Below, one piece after another: positions 26,968-38,200 of a DNA stretch of 64,000 bases; the first letter of the stretch is position 1, and the number at the start of each line of letters is the position of its first letter. The notes under the pieces were generated by a model. The model was given only the letters and a program-made list of their open reading frames with translations, was not told the DNA's origin and made no database searches. Position numbers and translations under genes: made by a program. Origin of the DNA: Brachypterus glaber (taxonomy: Eukaryota > Arthropoda > Insecta > Coleoptera > Kateretidae); contig OY294051.1 in NCBI GenBank assembly GCA_958510825.1, forward strand, positions 35,402,393 through 35,466,392, written 5' to 3'.

Positions 26968-27085
26968 TAGGCGCCATTTATTAATTACGTCACTATTTTT
27001 GAACATTTTTGTCCCCTTCTCCTCAGTAAGCTTCGTCACGCCGGCTTACACCCCTTTAAATAATTACGTCACGCTATCGACACCT
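26968..27085. mobile_element. Small MITE with ATTACGTCAC ends
   Basis: TTATTAATTACGTCAC near the left and AAATAATTACGTCACGC near the right, with CGTCACGCCGGC inside; resembles other GACGTCAC elements here. Ends not well resolved. Confidence 0.3.
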
Positions 27086-27918
27086 CGATAAAACAAATAC
27101 ACAAAATCTGAATGTGTATTGTGTAAATATTTGTAAGCTGCGCACTATGTCGTATTGAGACTTAGAAAGTAACCTTAATTCGCTAAACGATTTTGGCAAT
27201 ATGATCACAAAACCTTTTTAAACTACTTAATTGTACTGTTCTCCATTAGGTTTAAAATTTTTTTCAAATTTAATCATTTTATAATGCAGTCAGTGGCTTA
27301 GCATTTTTCCTAACGGTGCAGAAATTTCGATTTTACACGTTTTGTGATGCGATGGTACTTAATTTGGAATAAAAATTACAATTTTATTTCTAGGAGGGCT
27401 ATAATTTATCACAAGGTTTGGAATAAAACTGTTTAGATATAAAATCGTAAATTATACTCAGTTCAAGTGGGTATACCGTGCTGGAAATTACCTCCTTATT
27501 TTTAACGTATAGTTGAGACACAAAATTTAAAAAAAGTTATGGTGCGAACCTGCTCGAATCTATAGGCGATACCACAAAGGATTCGTAAAAACATGCCTAA
27601 AGGCGCCTTTTCACGGAGCAATTTATACGCAAGTTTGGTGCTATGCAATTTTGCTGCCAGCATGAGGACAATTACACATTCATTTGCCTTTTCACGGAAC
27701 AAGTTGTACGCAAGTTTGACGCTATATATTGCAAGTTAAACAATGCTGCCAACCAGACAATTTTGACTTTTTCTTTTCTTCTCTGCATTTGTTGACAAAA
27801 ACATAACCTAGCATTTGCTTTTTTAAGCTTTTTAGTTAGACAGACCGGCCTATTATTAATAATATTTATTATTAAGATGTCCAGTTGCTACTATATTAGT
27901 AAAAATAAATTGAAAAAA

Positions 27919-28050
27919 GGACAGGACAGGACAGGACAGGACAGGACAGGACAGGACAGGACAGGACAGGACAGGACAGGACAGGACAGGACAGGACAGG
28001 ACAGGACAGGATAGGATAGGATAGGATAGGATAGGATAGGATAGGATAGG
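27919..28050. repeat. Pentamer microsatellite, GGACA then GGATA
   Basis: About 18 units of GGACA pass without a break into 8 units of GGATA. Confidence 0.95.
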
Positions 28051-28985
28051 AAATAATTAGAAACTAAGTAAATTCTTAACGTTTATAAATCTATTTTTTT
28101 AATTTTGGGTTTTCTGTGAACTAGATTCAATTTGTTCGACGGAAAAAGAATTAATAACACATCGGCTATTTTATTTAAGTATATTGAAATCGTTATTGTT
28201 TAAATAAGTTAAACGATAAGTACTACTCAAATGTAAAAAAGAAATGCCTTATTTAATTTCAGTTTTTATGATTTAATAATAGTGGAACTTTCTCCACAAA
28301 ATGACAATATTACCGCACGATTACCATCAAAAACTCAATGTATCATAACGAGACCATATGCAAGACAATTTACTTATTATTAGTAAATAATTTATTACTT
28401 TCCCTGTTTTAAAACATGTAGGAAAAGCTGAAATTAAAACTAAACAGTTTTATAGGATTTTTTTCCTATTTTGCGTAAGTGTGTTTGTAGGGTAAACATA
28501 TTTAATATATTACGGCAAGGGTACAAATTTTAAAGATTAAAGAATCCAAATCCGGGGAAGAATTGGCCCATCTCGTCAGGATTTTGAGATTATGTACCCG
28601 AGAAACGGCGTTTTTTCCTACTTTTGAGGTTATGTACAGAGTGCAAAACATTTTTGTGGTCTGTCTCTCCAGTTACATCATTTAGTACCACTCTTACCCT
28701 TTAATTTAAGAGTTCAAGAGATCAATTACGATTTTTTTTCTCAAAGTTATGGCTATTCGAAGTTAGGAAATATATTCCTTCGACGTCATTAGCATTTGCA
28801 TTAAGCCTGAAAAATTACGTTTTTGTGGCATGGTGTCTTTTACCTCCGAGGTCCAGAATTATAATTTATTGTTAAATTAGGTAAATAAGTTTTATGTTTT
28901 AAATGTTTTGTTAGTTAAGCGTTATTTATTTAATTCTTATTCTTTCATAAAAAGCTAATTTAGCTTTATTTACTTAATAATTTTT

Positions 28986-29099
28986 ATTTGTAAAAAAAAA
29001 CAGTATTATCAAGTGGTAATACTGCTTTTTTTACAAATAGTAGTAGTAGTGCTACAATAAAATATATCTGGTGGTACTTCAAAACGTGCGTGGTGGTAC
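28986..29099 (+). promoter_or_regulatory. Hairpin and GGTGGTAC repeat upstream of the protease promoter
   Basis: A nearly perfect inverted repeat of about 24 nt per arm with a 4-nt loop spans 28986-29038. The octamer GGTGGTAC then occurs at 29070 and 29092, 22 bp (two helix turns) apart, less than 100 bp before the transcription start. Possible regulator sites; the factor is unknown. Confidence 0.3.
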
Positions 29100-29134
29100 C
29101 TCATGCCGGAAGATATATCTTTCAACTGTAACTG

Positions 29135-29173
29135 TATAAAAGGAAACCCGTACCACTTTGCCTGGCTCAGTTT
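29135..29173 (+). promoter_or_regulatory. Core promoter of the protease gene
   Basis: TATAAAAGG lies at 29135-29143 and an arthropod initiator TCAGT at 29167-29171. The presumed start at A29169 is 34 nt from the TATA box, and the leader to the ATG is only 17 nt. The arrangement matches the promoters of the other two genes in the window. Confidence 0.65.
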
Positions 29174-29185
29174 ATCGTAGATGAA

Positions 29186-29231
29186 ATGTTAAAATACTTA
29201 ATTTTTTGTGTTTTAATTTGCATTTGTCGAT
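29186..29231 (+). CDS. Protease exon 1 (signal peptide)
   Basis: Codes MLKYLIFCVLICICR plus the first base of a Ser codon, then a strong donor (gtaagt at 29232). It was chosen because it follows a TATA box and initiator, encodes a hydrophobic secretion signal, and ends in phase 1 as exon 2 requires. A second ATG at 29181 opens a three-codon reading frame that overlaps this start; with only 12 nt of leader before it, ribosomes probably pass it. Intron 1 is 5.7 kb. Confidence 0.75.
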
Positions 29232-32200
29232 GTAAGTAACACATTTTACAGTGCTGTAAACGAATATTTTCTGCCCTGTGTAAAAAAATATCGTAATTAA
29301 ATTTTGTGGTGATACTTTTATTTTTTGTGTGGAATTAACAGTGAATAGTGTTTGTGAATTTATGCAGCAAGGATAGTGCATAATATAAGGGTGAATTCTC
29401 CTTTGAGTTCCTGTTAGATTTCTGGAAATTTGAATCTGGTGGAAAATATTACACCATTATTAATATGACAATATATTGCCAACTACATATTCGCTAAAAT
29501 ACAGGATTATTTAGAAACAGGTTACAATATTTTAAAATGACTTATATTCAACCAAAAGCTCCTAAACTTTTTGAGCTATATCTATATATTGACAAGATAC
29601 AAAGTTTTCCATGTAAACTTTAAAAAAGAAATGTGAGACGCAAAAAGAAACCTTTAACCCGATTTTTATTTTTTTTTTTTGGTGTAAATTAAGTTTTTAG
29701 GTTAAAATAATTTGACAAGTCAATTTCATGAATCATATTTGACATAAAATTGACAAGTTTTAATTATCCAATTTAAATAAAACAATTTTAAGGGTCCCAC
29801 TTTTTTTCGAAAGAAGTGTATCTAACCTTATATTAAGTTTGTTTTTGCTAAAACATGTTTTACTTTTTCTTATATTCAACAAAATATCATTCGATGTAAG
29901 TATTTAATTTTTACAATGAAAATTTTATTATATCAATGCTTAAAATTTAATATTTTATATATAAAATACTCATTTCAGACAGCTATGTGCCTAGATTTGA
30001 TAATTATTAATTATTTCTATAATAAGTTTTAAAAAATATCCCCCAAAACTGAAAATTACAGTAAGTTGGTAACGCTGTACTATAATTGAAAAAATATTTT
30101 AAGATTCTGAATGTATAAATAAATATTAACTAACAAAATATAAAGTTTTTCTGAGAGGTAAACGTATTTATCAAAGTATAACAGCAAATTACACGAAAAA
30201 TATTTAGGGCCACCTTAAAAGATGGCTATTTTATAAATAAATGTAACGATATTATGTTTAAAAATATTATGATTTTTAAAATATATTAAGATTTATTAAT
30301 ATGAATAAATTTGTCTCCAGCTCCCATTTTATGATGCAGGTAGAAATTTCCTAGTTGGCAACGCCCCCTCCGAAAGTTAGAAATTAAACGTATACATAAC
30401 GTATTTCTAACTTAAAATCTAACGTTAGATTAACGTTTGAAACTAACGTTTGATTCTTACTTTAAAAAGCGGGACATTTGCACATATTTTATAACGTACT
30501 TTTATACAGTTTTCTAACATTAGAAAAACGTTATTCTAAGGTTAAATTTCTACTAGGGTCCCTTTAATTAATTTAATAATAATTTAATTTTGAAATTTAG
30601 AAACCAATAATAATAAAAGAAATAATTTAAATCTAAATTACCTACCTAATTCAAAAGAATTACGTAAATGAATAGTATTTTCTCTATAGAACCACATACA
30701 AAAATTTATTTCCTTATAAGTAGACATAAAATTATATTGAAGCATTTTAATTTGAAATGATTTCCGTAATACAAATGAACCAAGTCAATAGTTCTAAAAA
30801 CACGGTGTCGTTTAATGAGGCTTACTATATAGACAAAACTAACTATTTAATGCTCAGACTGGATTGTCAATCACCGAGAAAAAATATTTATGGCAAATAT
30901 AATTTTAACCATTCTTAATATATTTTTACGGGCTGAACAACCGTTATTAAAATCGACCGAAAAATAAAAAAATTGCATTTTCGGCTTAAGAATGCCATAA
31001 AAGGTTGAGAAAATGTGAAAAAAGTGGGAGTTAAAAAAATTTATGTCTGTCTGTCTGTACGTAAACCTTATAACTTATAAACGGAATGTCCGATTTGAAA
31101 AATTCTTTCACCAAACGATTCAGGACCTTTTTTATTTGTGTCATATCAAATATGGTTAGCATTAGCGTAGGGCAAGGGGGGCAAAATGAACAAAAACTAT
31201 AATTTTTAGCGATTTCTCACTTATTATTTATAGTAGGACAACAGTAAATAAGGGAACGTTTAAGTATTACGTAACGCAAATTGTACCAAAATTCATACAC
31301 TTCATAACCCGGTTATGTATAAAAAGACCTTTTTGGTCAGCTTAATTCTGCTTGATTTTAAAGTGCGATGTAACCTGTTACATAGTTAAGAAATCTTCAA
31401 TTTATTATGGTTTGTATACTAAACAACTTTCATCAATTCTACCAATTGACGCATTTAACAAGGCCCATACAAATTAATTATAATTGAGTACCAATTCAAG
31501 ATAAGAATGAAAATTTCACCGGAAATTTGAAAAAATTATATATCCCTATGGGCATTTTCTCATTGATTATGAAAATTCTGTAGTAGAGCAGTGCAATTTC
31601 TTTATAGATTTTAATAGTTTGCCGTCTATAAGGCACTAAACTTTATTTTCATATCTCGAGTTAATTAACTCGTTATCTTGAACTAAGGGACATAACTCCT
31701 CTATACTGTCCTAATAAGTTAAAAAGCAGTAACTCTATTTGTCGCATAGCGACGTTTTGACCTCAACTCTGATGTAATATTTTGCAACCGCTGATACTGA
31801 AAAATGGAGTTACTGCTTTCTAGCTTAGTCGTGCAGTATAGGTCTCTTGCGCCTAATATAAACTTCTATATAATGTTTTTACAATCCAACATCACTTTAT
31901 CTAGAAAACGTTGCGTAGCGTCCAATAATTGAAGGAACCTTCTGAAGCTATCTCAGCGTTGAGAGAAAAACTGCTTAAAAGTCTCGCTAACAATTTTTTT
32001 TTATTTTGACATAAACTTGTACCGCGAGCTTAGACTAATCAGAAATGTAATCATTTAGTTTTTTTTTTCGATTTTCATTTCTTTTTATATTTTTTTTAGT
32101 GTATGTTTAGTTTTTATTACGGATATCAAAAGTTTTTTTTAAGCAGTTTTGTAGAATATAGAATAAAAATTTTAAAACAATTTAAAATTAGCTTAACGCC

Positions 32201-35200
32201 ATTTACAAGTTTTATGTCAGAAAATTCCCACAAATTGGCTCTAAACGCCAGAACACAAAATCTATACAATAAAATTAAGTTGGTGTTGGTACTAACTTAG
32301 AGCCATTATGAAGTAATTTTCTAACTTAAAATTTGTAGATGCCATTAAGCTAATTTCAAATTATTTTGATTTTTTTTTAAATATCTCAACAGGTTAAAAT
32401 GGCAGACTTGATTACAAAATGAGTTTTGTCAATTTTATTTTTAAATATCTTAGAAACAAATAAAAAAAAAAACAAATATATTCTACAAAATTGCTTAAAA
32501 AAAGTCTTTCTATATCCGTAATAAAAATTAAACATACACTAAAAAAATATAAACACAAACGAAAATCGAATTTTCTTAAAAAGCACCACGAGGATTTTTG
32601 TTTGTTTTTCTCCTAAAATAATCAGAGAATATCCTCAAATTAATTTCTAAAAAAAACTAAGAGTGATTCTTCATTCAAAGTTAGTCCAAGCACGCGTGCT
32701 TGGATACAATCAATATTTTTCGTTTGTACTTTTTGGTTTGGACTTTAAAAGTCTAAACAGCAATGCACCTATTGATATCTTTATTTATTTATTTATTTGT
32801 TAACGGGAAAGCCCCAATACATAAGAAGTACAAAATAAGGTATAATTATAAATGCATAAGTATATAAATTTTTTATGCCAATAATATCAAAAGTTAAGGT
32901 TATTTAAAGACAAATTAAAAAAAATAAAATAATTGTTATTGTTATTAGCCAACAGCATAGCTCTATCCAAAGGTGTATGAGATGCGTAGTTAGTTCGGCA
33001 GACTAACATCTCTACTCTAAATTTCTCTACTCCCTAACATCCCTACTCCATAACATCCCTACTCCACAACAACTCTACTCCGTAACATCTCTACTCCATA
33101 ACATCTCTACTCCTTAACAACTCTACTCCACACTATATGCACTTTATTAGCCACTTAATAATGAGCAGTTCAAAGAACAAAGAATCTTCTTCTTCTAGAT
33201 TATTTTATTTTTTTCCTAGAAAACGTTTATCTTAAAATGTAAATCTAGAACAATCATAAATGAATTATTCTAAAAGCAACAATGACCGCGTACTCTTAAC
33301 ATGCACTAATATGTAAGTAATTAATAAACTGAATTCATTTTTGACAGTGACTTAGCATGACAAATATTCTTTTGAGTTAAGACAAGTGGCTAATCGAGTG
33401 TCTATAGTGTGGAATCGAGTTGTTACGGAGTAGAGATGTTATGGAGTAGAGATGTTACGGAGTAGAGTTGTTGTGGAGTAGGGATGTTATGGAGTAGGGA
33501 TGTTAGGGAGTAGAGAAATTTAGAGTAGAGATGTTAGTCTGCCGTTAGTTCTATGAAAGGGTATATTAAATGTTGGAGAACTTTATACAACATTTCTGGA
33601 CAATTAAGTAAATTATTAATAAGTTTAAACAACATACATAAATCTGATTTAAGTCTTCTATGACATCTTGATTTAGAGATTCTTCTAGGAGTACAGTAGT
33701 AATTATAATCCTGAGAGAAATTTTAATTTGGATTTTTATTTTTATTCTTAGTTAGTAAATAGAAAAGAACAAGGAATACATGTTAATTGTCTCCACATAA
33801 ATCCAATATTAGTTTTTGAATATAACATCTGTCGTTTTAACTATAGATATTTCTATAATTATATACATACATATGTATAAATATTATATGGATGTATTGA
33901 AAGTGAAATTTTTTCTTTTATGTGCCTTTTTACGAGCAATTAAATTAAGGCGTAAAAATCGAAAGTACGGGCCACTCAAATCTCATTTTCGAAAATATGT
34001 TAATTTCAGAAAAAGTCTAGTTATATACTTATATGCAATTAATCTGTTCTACATAGAAAAAACGGATTCCTTGAAACAAGGACACGTGTCTTTGGATATG
34101 TTCAAAGCCATATTCTCTTGTTTCAAGGCTGGCATTTTCTTGAACCAAAGTTAATGTCTTTGAATAAAGAGCGCGGATTTTTATTCCAAAACGTCCATCT
34201 GTCCGTTTTTGCAGACAAAAAATCAAGTTCTATGAGGGAAGATTCCTATTGATTTTGAAAGTAATCCCCCCAAAAACAAAAAAGTTATGGGAGTTTAAAC
34301 TTAAAAACAAAATGAAAAACCATCATTTTTATTTTTTTTTTTTAAGATCTTAGGGGCTGTTCAAGAATGACGTCACCTACATAGGGGGGAGGGGGGGTTG
34401 GTCCAAAGGTGACGAAAAGTGACGAAGGGGAGAGGGGGGTCTAGCCAAAAGTGACGTCACCTTAAAAAAATCTTGAAGGAATGTTTAAACAATTTTAATG
34501 AAAATACTTATAGAATTATAGAATTTTTTATAAAAGCAACTAGGACAGTAAATTTTACTTTTAGGCATCGCTCTAGAAAAAAATATATTTATTTTTCCCA
34601 TATTCCTTATAAAAGATATTTTTTAACGGTTTTAATGATTTAACCGCCAGGAGCTCTGGGCCCATGGGCCTAAATAGCCTGTTCAAACCTAATTTCTACC
34701 TAAGATTTTGCTTTATTTGTTGATTTATTATAAGGTTTATGTTTTAAATTAAAACATATTAAACTTTTTATAATTTTTATATTTTTTCTGCCGAAAGGTG
34801 ACGTTATTTTCTATTTTATAGGGGGTCTAGGCAAAAGTGACGAAAGGCGATAAAGGGGGGAGGGGGCGTCAAAAATTCGTCAAAAATAGGTGACGTCATT
34901 CTTAAACAGCCCTACATATTTATAAAAAAATGTTATATTCACGGCTTGCTATTACCTTTTTCAGCTGTCACGGTCAACCCGAACGATGCTGCGATTAACC
35001 ACAACCCGAACAATGACGCGATGAGCCGGATCCTCCATGGCGATGTGGTCGATATAGAAGATCATCCCCACCAGGTAGCTTTAGTCGCAAGAAGAAACTC
35101 CCGACAGAAGATCATCTGTGGAGGAGCCCTAGTAAAACCACGTGTGGTTTTCACAGCAGCCCATTGCACGCACGTTATGCCATTTGCCAGACCCAGGTAG

Positions 35201-38200
35201 ATTAGATTAGAGTACCTAGATGGCATTCTTAACATTAAGGTGATATCTAGGCACTCTACTCTGGAATAAAATAAAATATACTCTAATTTATTTCATTATT
35301 ATACGGTCTGTTTCATCAAGCAAGATAGTAAATTAAATCGCACAGTGAATATTTTCAAAACAGATTCGAATATTGGATGTGCGAATATACTGCGTAGTTT
35401 ATTTTATAAAACATAATTATATTCTATACACAAACATATACTATTCAAACTTGTTGTAAAAATATTTACTGTGCGATTTTTACAACAGATTTGAATAGTT
35501 TATGTTACTTTTCTACGAACAAGGTCATAATCACAACTCTGAAGAGAAACGATTTTAGTTTTAATAACAAATATTTTTTTTTGTTTTTATTTTATTTTTC
35601 TGTTATATATTTATATTTTATGTTATATTTTATTTTATGTTATATGTTTATATTTGATATTAATTTGTATTTACTAACCGAGTAAGTTTTATATTATTTT
35701 GTTTATGTTTGTGTATAGAATATAGTTATGTTTTATAAAATAAACTACGCAATACATTCGCACATCCAAAATTCGTATCTGTTTTGAAAATATTCACTGT
35801 GCGATTTTTAATTTACTATCTTGCTTGACGAAACAGACCATAATAATGAAATGAAATAGGGTACCTATATTATATTTTTATTTCAGGGAAAACTTATCTG
35901 TGCTGGTTGGCGCGAATAGTTTAAAGGACCCAAATGGTCAAGAGCATAAGATACAAAAAGTTATTAGGCATCCAAATTTTGCTTATAATAGTTTTGATCA
36001 CGATTTTTCTGTAATTTTATTAAAGAAACCTGTAGATGACAGCTCTAGAGTAAAAACTGTCCCAATTTCCTTACATGATCATTTAGAAGGAACTCCAGCC
36101 ACTGTATCAGGTAAATTATTTTTTGACAAAAATCTTTGCATGCTGGTATGAAATTGCAAAAATGTTTGTCAAAAAATAATTCACACTAGTTGCTAGCAAC
36201 TAGTTCGAAAAATTTTTAGTACTTATTTATTTGACAATCAGTAGCTCAAAAAATGTTTCCGATTAGTTTGTACACATGTTATACATAGGTTGCTGAAATA
36301 ATCAAGAACTGCATCCCTTTCGGTTGTACGTGGGTTGCACCAAATGGTGCTTGAGGCGCTTAAGGGTATTTTTTTATTAAACCAGGCAATATATTTCCTG
36401 CCACCTGATGACAACCAGAGCAAGATGAGTCTACTGGGTCTATTTAAAAAGAGATTCTTTAAACCAAACCAGCAATGCTTTTGATATATGACAATTTAAT
36501 GGTTTTAAATTTAAAAAGTCCAAACCATTAAAGTTAAAACCTAAAGTAATATGACATTATGTATCAAAGTAAAATGAGTTTATTGAAAATACCAACTTGT
36601 TACAAAAATAATAATGCTTTGTTGTAAGAGAATTTGGCGCTGAGTAGACTTTTAAATCTTTAAATCTGATGCTCCTTGTCAAAAAAATAAACAATCGGCA
36701 AGAGAATGTGACATTAATAACAAAAACCATCAACGTTTTTTTTGGGCAAAGAGCGAAGATTTTTACTAAAATAAATTTTATTTGCCCTGAGAGAAAATTT
36801 TTTTTTCCTTAAAAAGGCTTATTTTCTGTTCTATGAGGTTATTTTTTTAGGATACGGATTGACGGAATATGGATTTCCATCCCAAAATTTACGAGCGGTA
36901 GATTTACAGATAGAAAGATGGACCAAGTGCCAGGACTATTTTCCAAAAGTTAACCATCCTAAGATTACAAAGAATCACATTTGCGTCAAGCCAGATAGAA
37001 AAACAACTTATTTTGTAAGTAAAAATAACACCATATAAAGTTTGACGCACGGATCTGTGGCTGCGGGAAATATGTGTGGAATGTGTGTGCAAGTGGGAGG
37101 CCCGATGTAGGCACGCACGCCTTATAACGCTCTTGACGGAAAGAAGAGAGCGCGAATGATTCCTCCCCCTTGCGTCGGAGACTTTCTTTCATGCGGAGAA
37201 CTATAAAATATATTTGTTATATTTGTCACAAAAAAAGCTGCAACAATTACAAAACAACCTTATGTTTTACTGTAACAACTTGTATTTAAAATAAATAAAC
37301 TTGCTTGGGGTTCTATATACAGCCTGTTCCAGAACACGCGTACAGAAATTTGAGGGTATATTAAAAACCCTCGAAGATGGATCTTTTTTGACATTTTTTT
37401 CATATTTTCCAGAGGGTTTTTATATTATATACCCTCAAATTTCTGTACGCGAGTTCTGGAACAGGCTGTATACAAAATTATGCAGTATTTTTTATAGTAA
37501 CAAATTCTGATAGTGTAAGTATTTACCAAATTTTACGTATACTGTAAAAATGGAGTAAGCTTAGTGAGTAATAATAGGATTAAAATGCAAAATTCATAAC
37601 TATCAAATAAGAACAGTTACGCTTTCTGCTCTAATTTTGTTGATTAGTAAAATTTAATAAGATCTGTATATGTACAGATCTTATCAAATAGTATGTGTAT
37701 TAGAGTGCCCAGTCAAAATAAATATGTTTTTTTTTAGGGTCCCACCACCTATAAATGTTCATTTAGGTCAAAAACCAACCTTTAATTTTTTTCAGATTTT
37801 TAAAAAAATATTTAGAGGTCGAGCTCGGCAGTTTTTTGAGAGAGTAAACATGTTAAGCCTTTTTATTATTATTTAAATATAAAAACTTTGAAATCACGTG
37901 ATTTTAGAAAGGGAAATTATTTTTGAATAATAATATTAAAAAAAAAAGAAAGAAAATAATATTAAAAAAATACCCTTTTACATGAAAACATGGCTTTACC
38001 AGGGTAAAAACATTGTAAAAATTGACGTATGAAGCTTATTTATGCTACAAAAAAGTTTACTTAGATTTTTCTCATGGGTCATTATTTTTTAGAAATTCAT
38101 TGATAAGTACCAATTATCGCCCCATATTTATTTTTCTAAGAAAAATAACAGGATGTCTAAAAAAATCACAAATCCCATAAAATGTAAAAAATCGCTTTAT

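Larger units (their letters stand above)
24186..28985. other. Intergenic, no gene seen
   Basis: Contains only the MITEs and the pentamer repeat listed, plus a duplicated ~85-bp segment (27605 and 27690, CTTTTCACGGA and TACGCAAGTTTG) that gives a spurious open frame on the - strand. Confidence 0.55.

Noticed and set aside
27502..27702. 66-codon frame on the - strand with acceptable composition
   Set aside because: It arises from a duplicated segment (TTTTCACGGA, TACGCAAGTTTG); no start context, splice partners or domain.
27919..28050. Possible telomere-like array
   Set aside because: Units are GGACA/GGATA, not the insect TTAGG or the beetle TCAGG repeat, and unique sequence continues on both sides.
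33816..34154. Longest open frame of the window, 112 codons on the + strand
   Set aside because: Composition is Ile/Tyr/Phe/Lys-rich like random AT DNA, it has no domain, and it runs into a repeated element.
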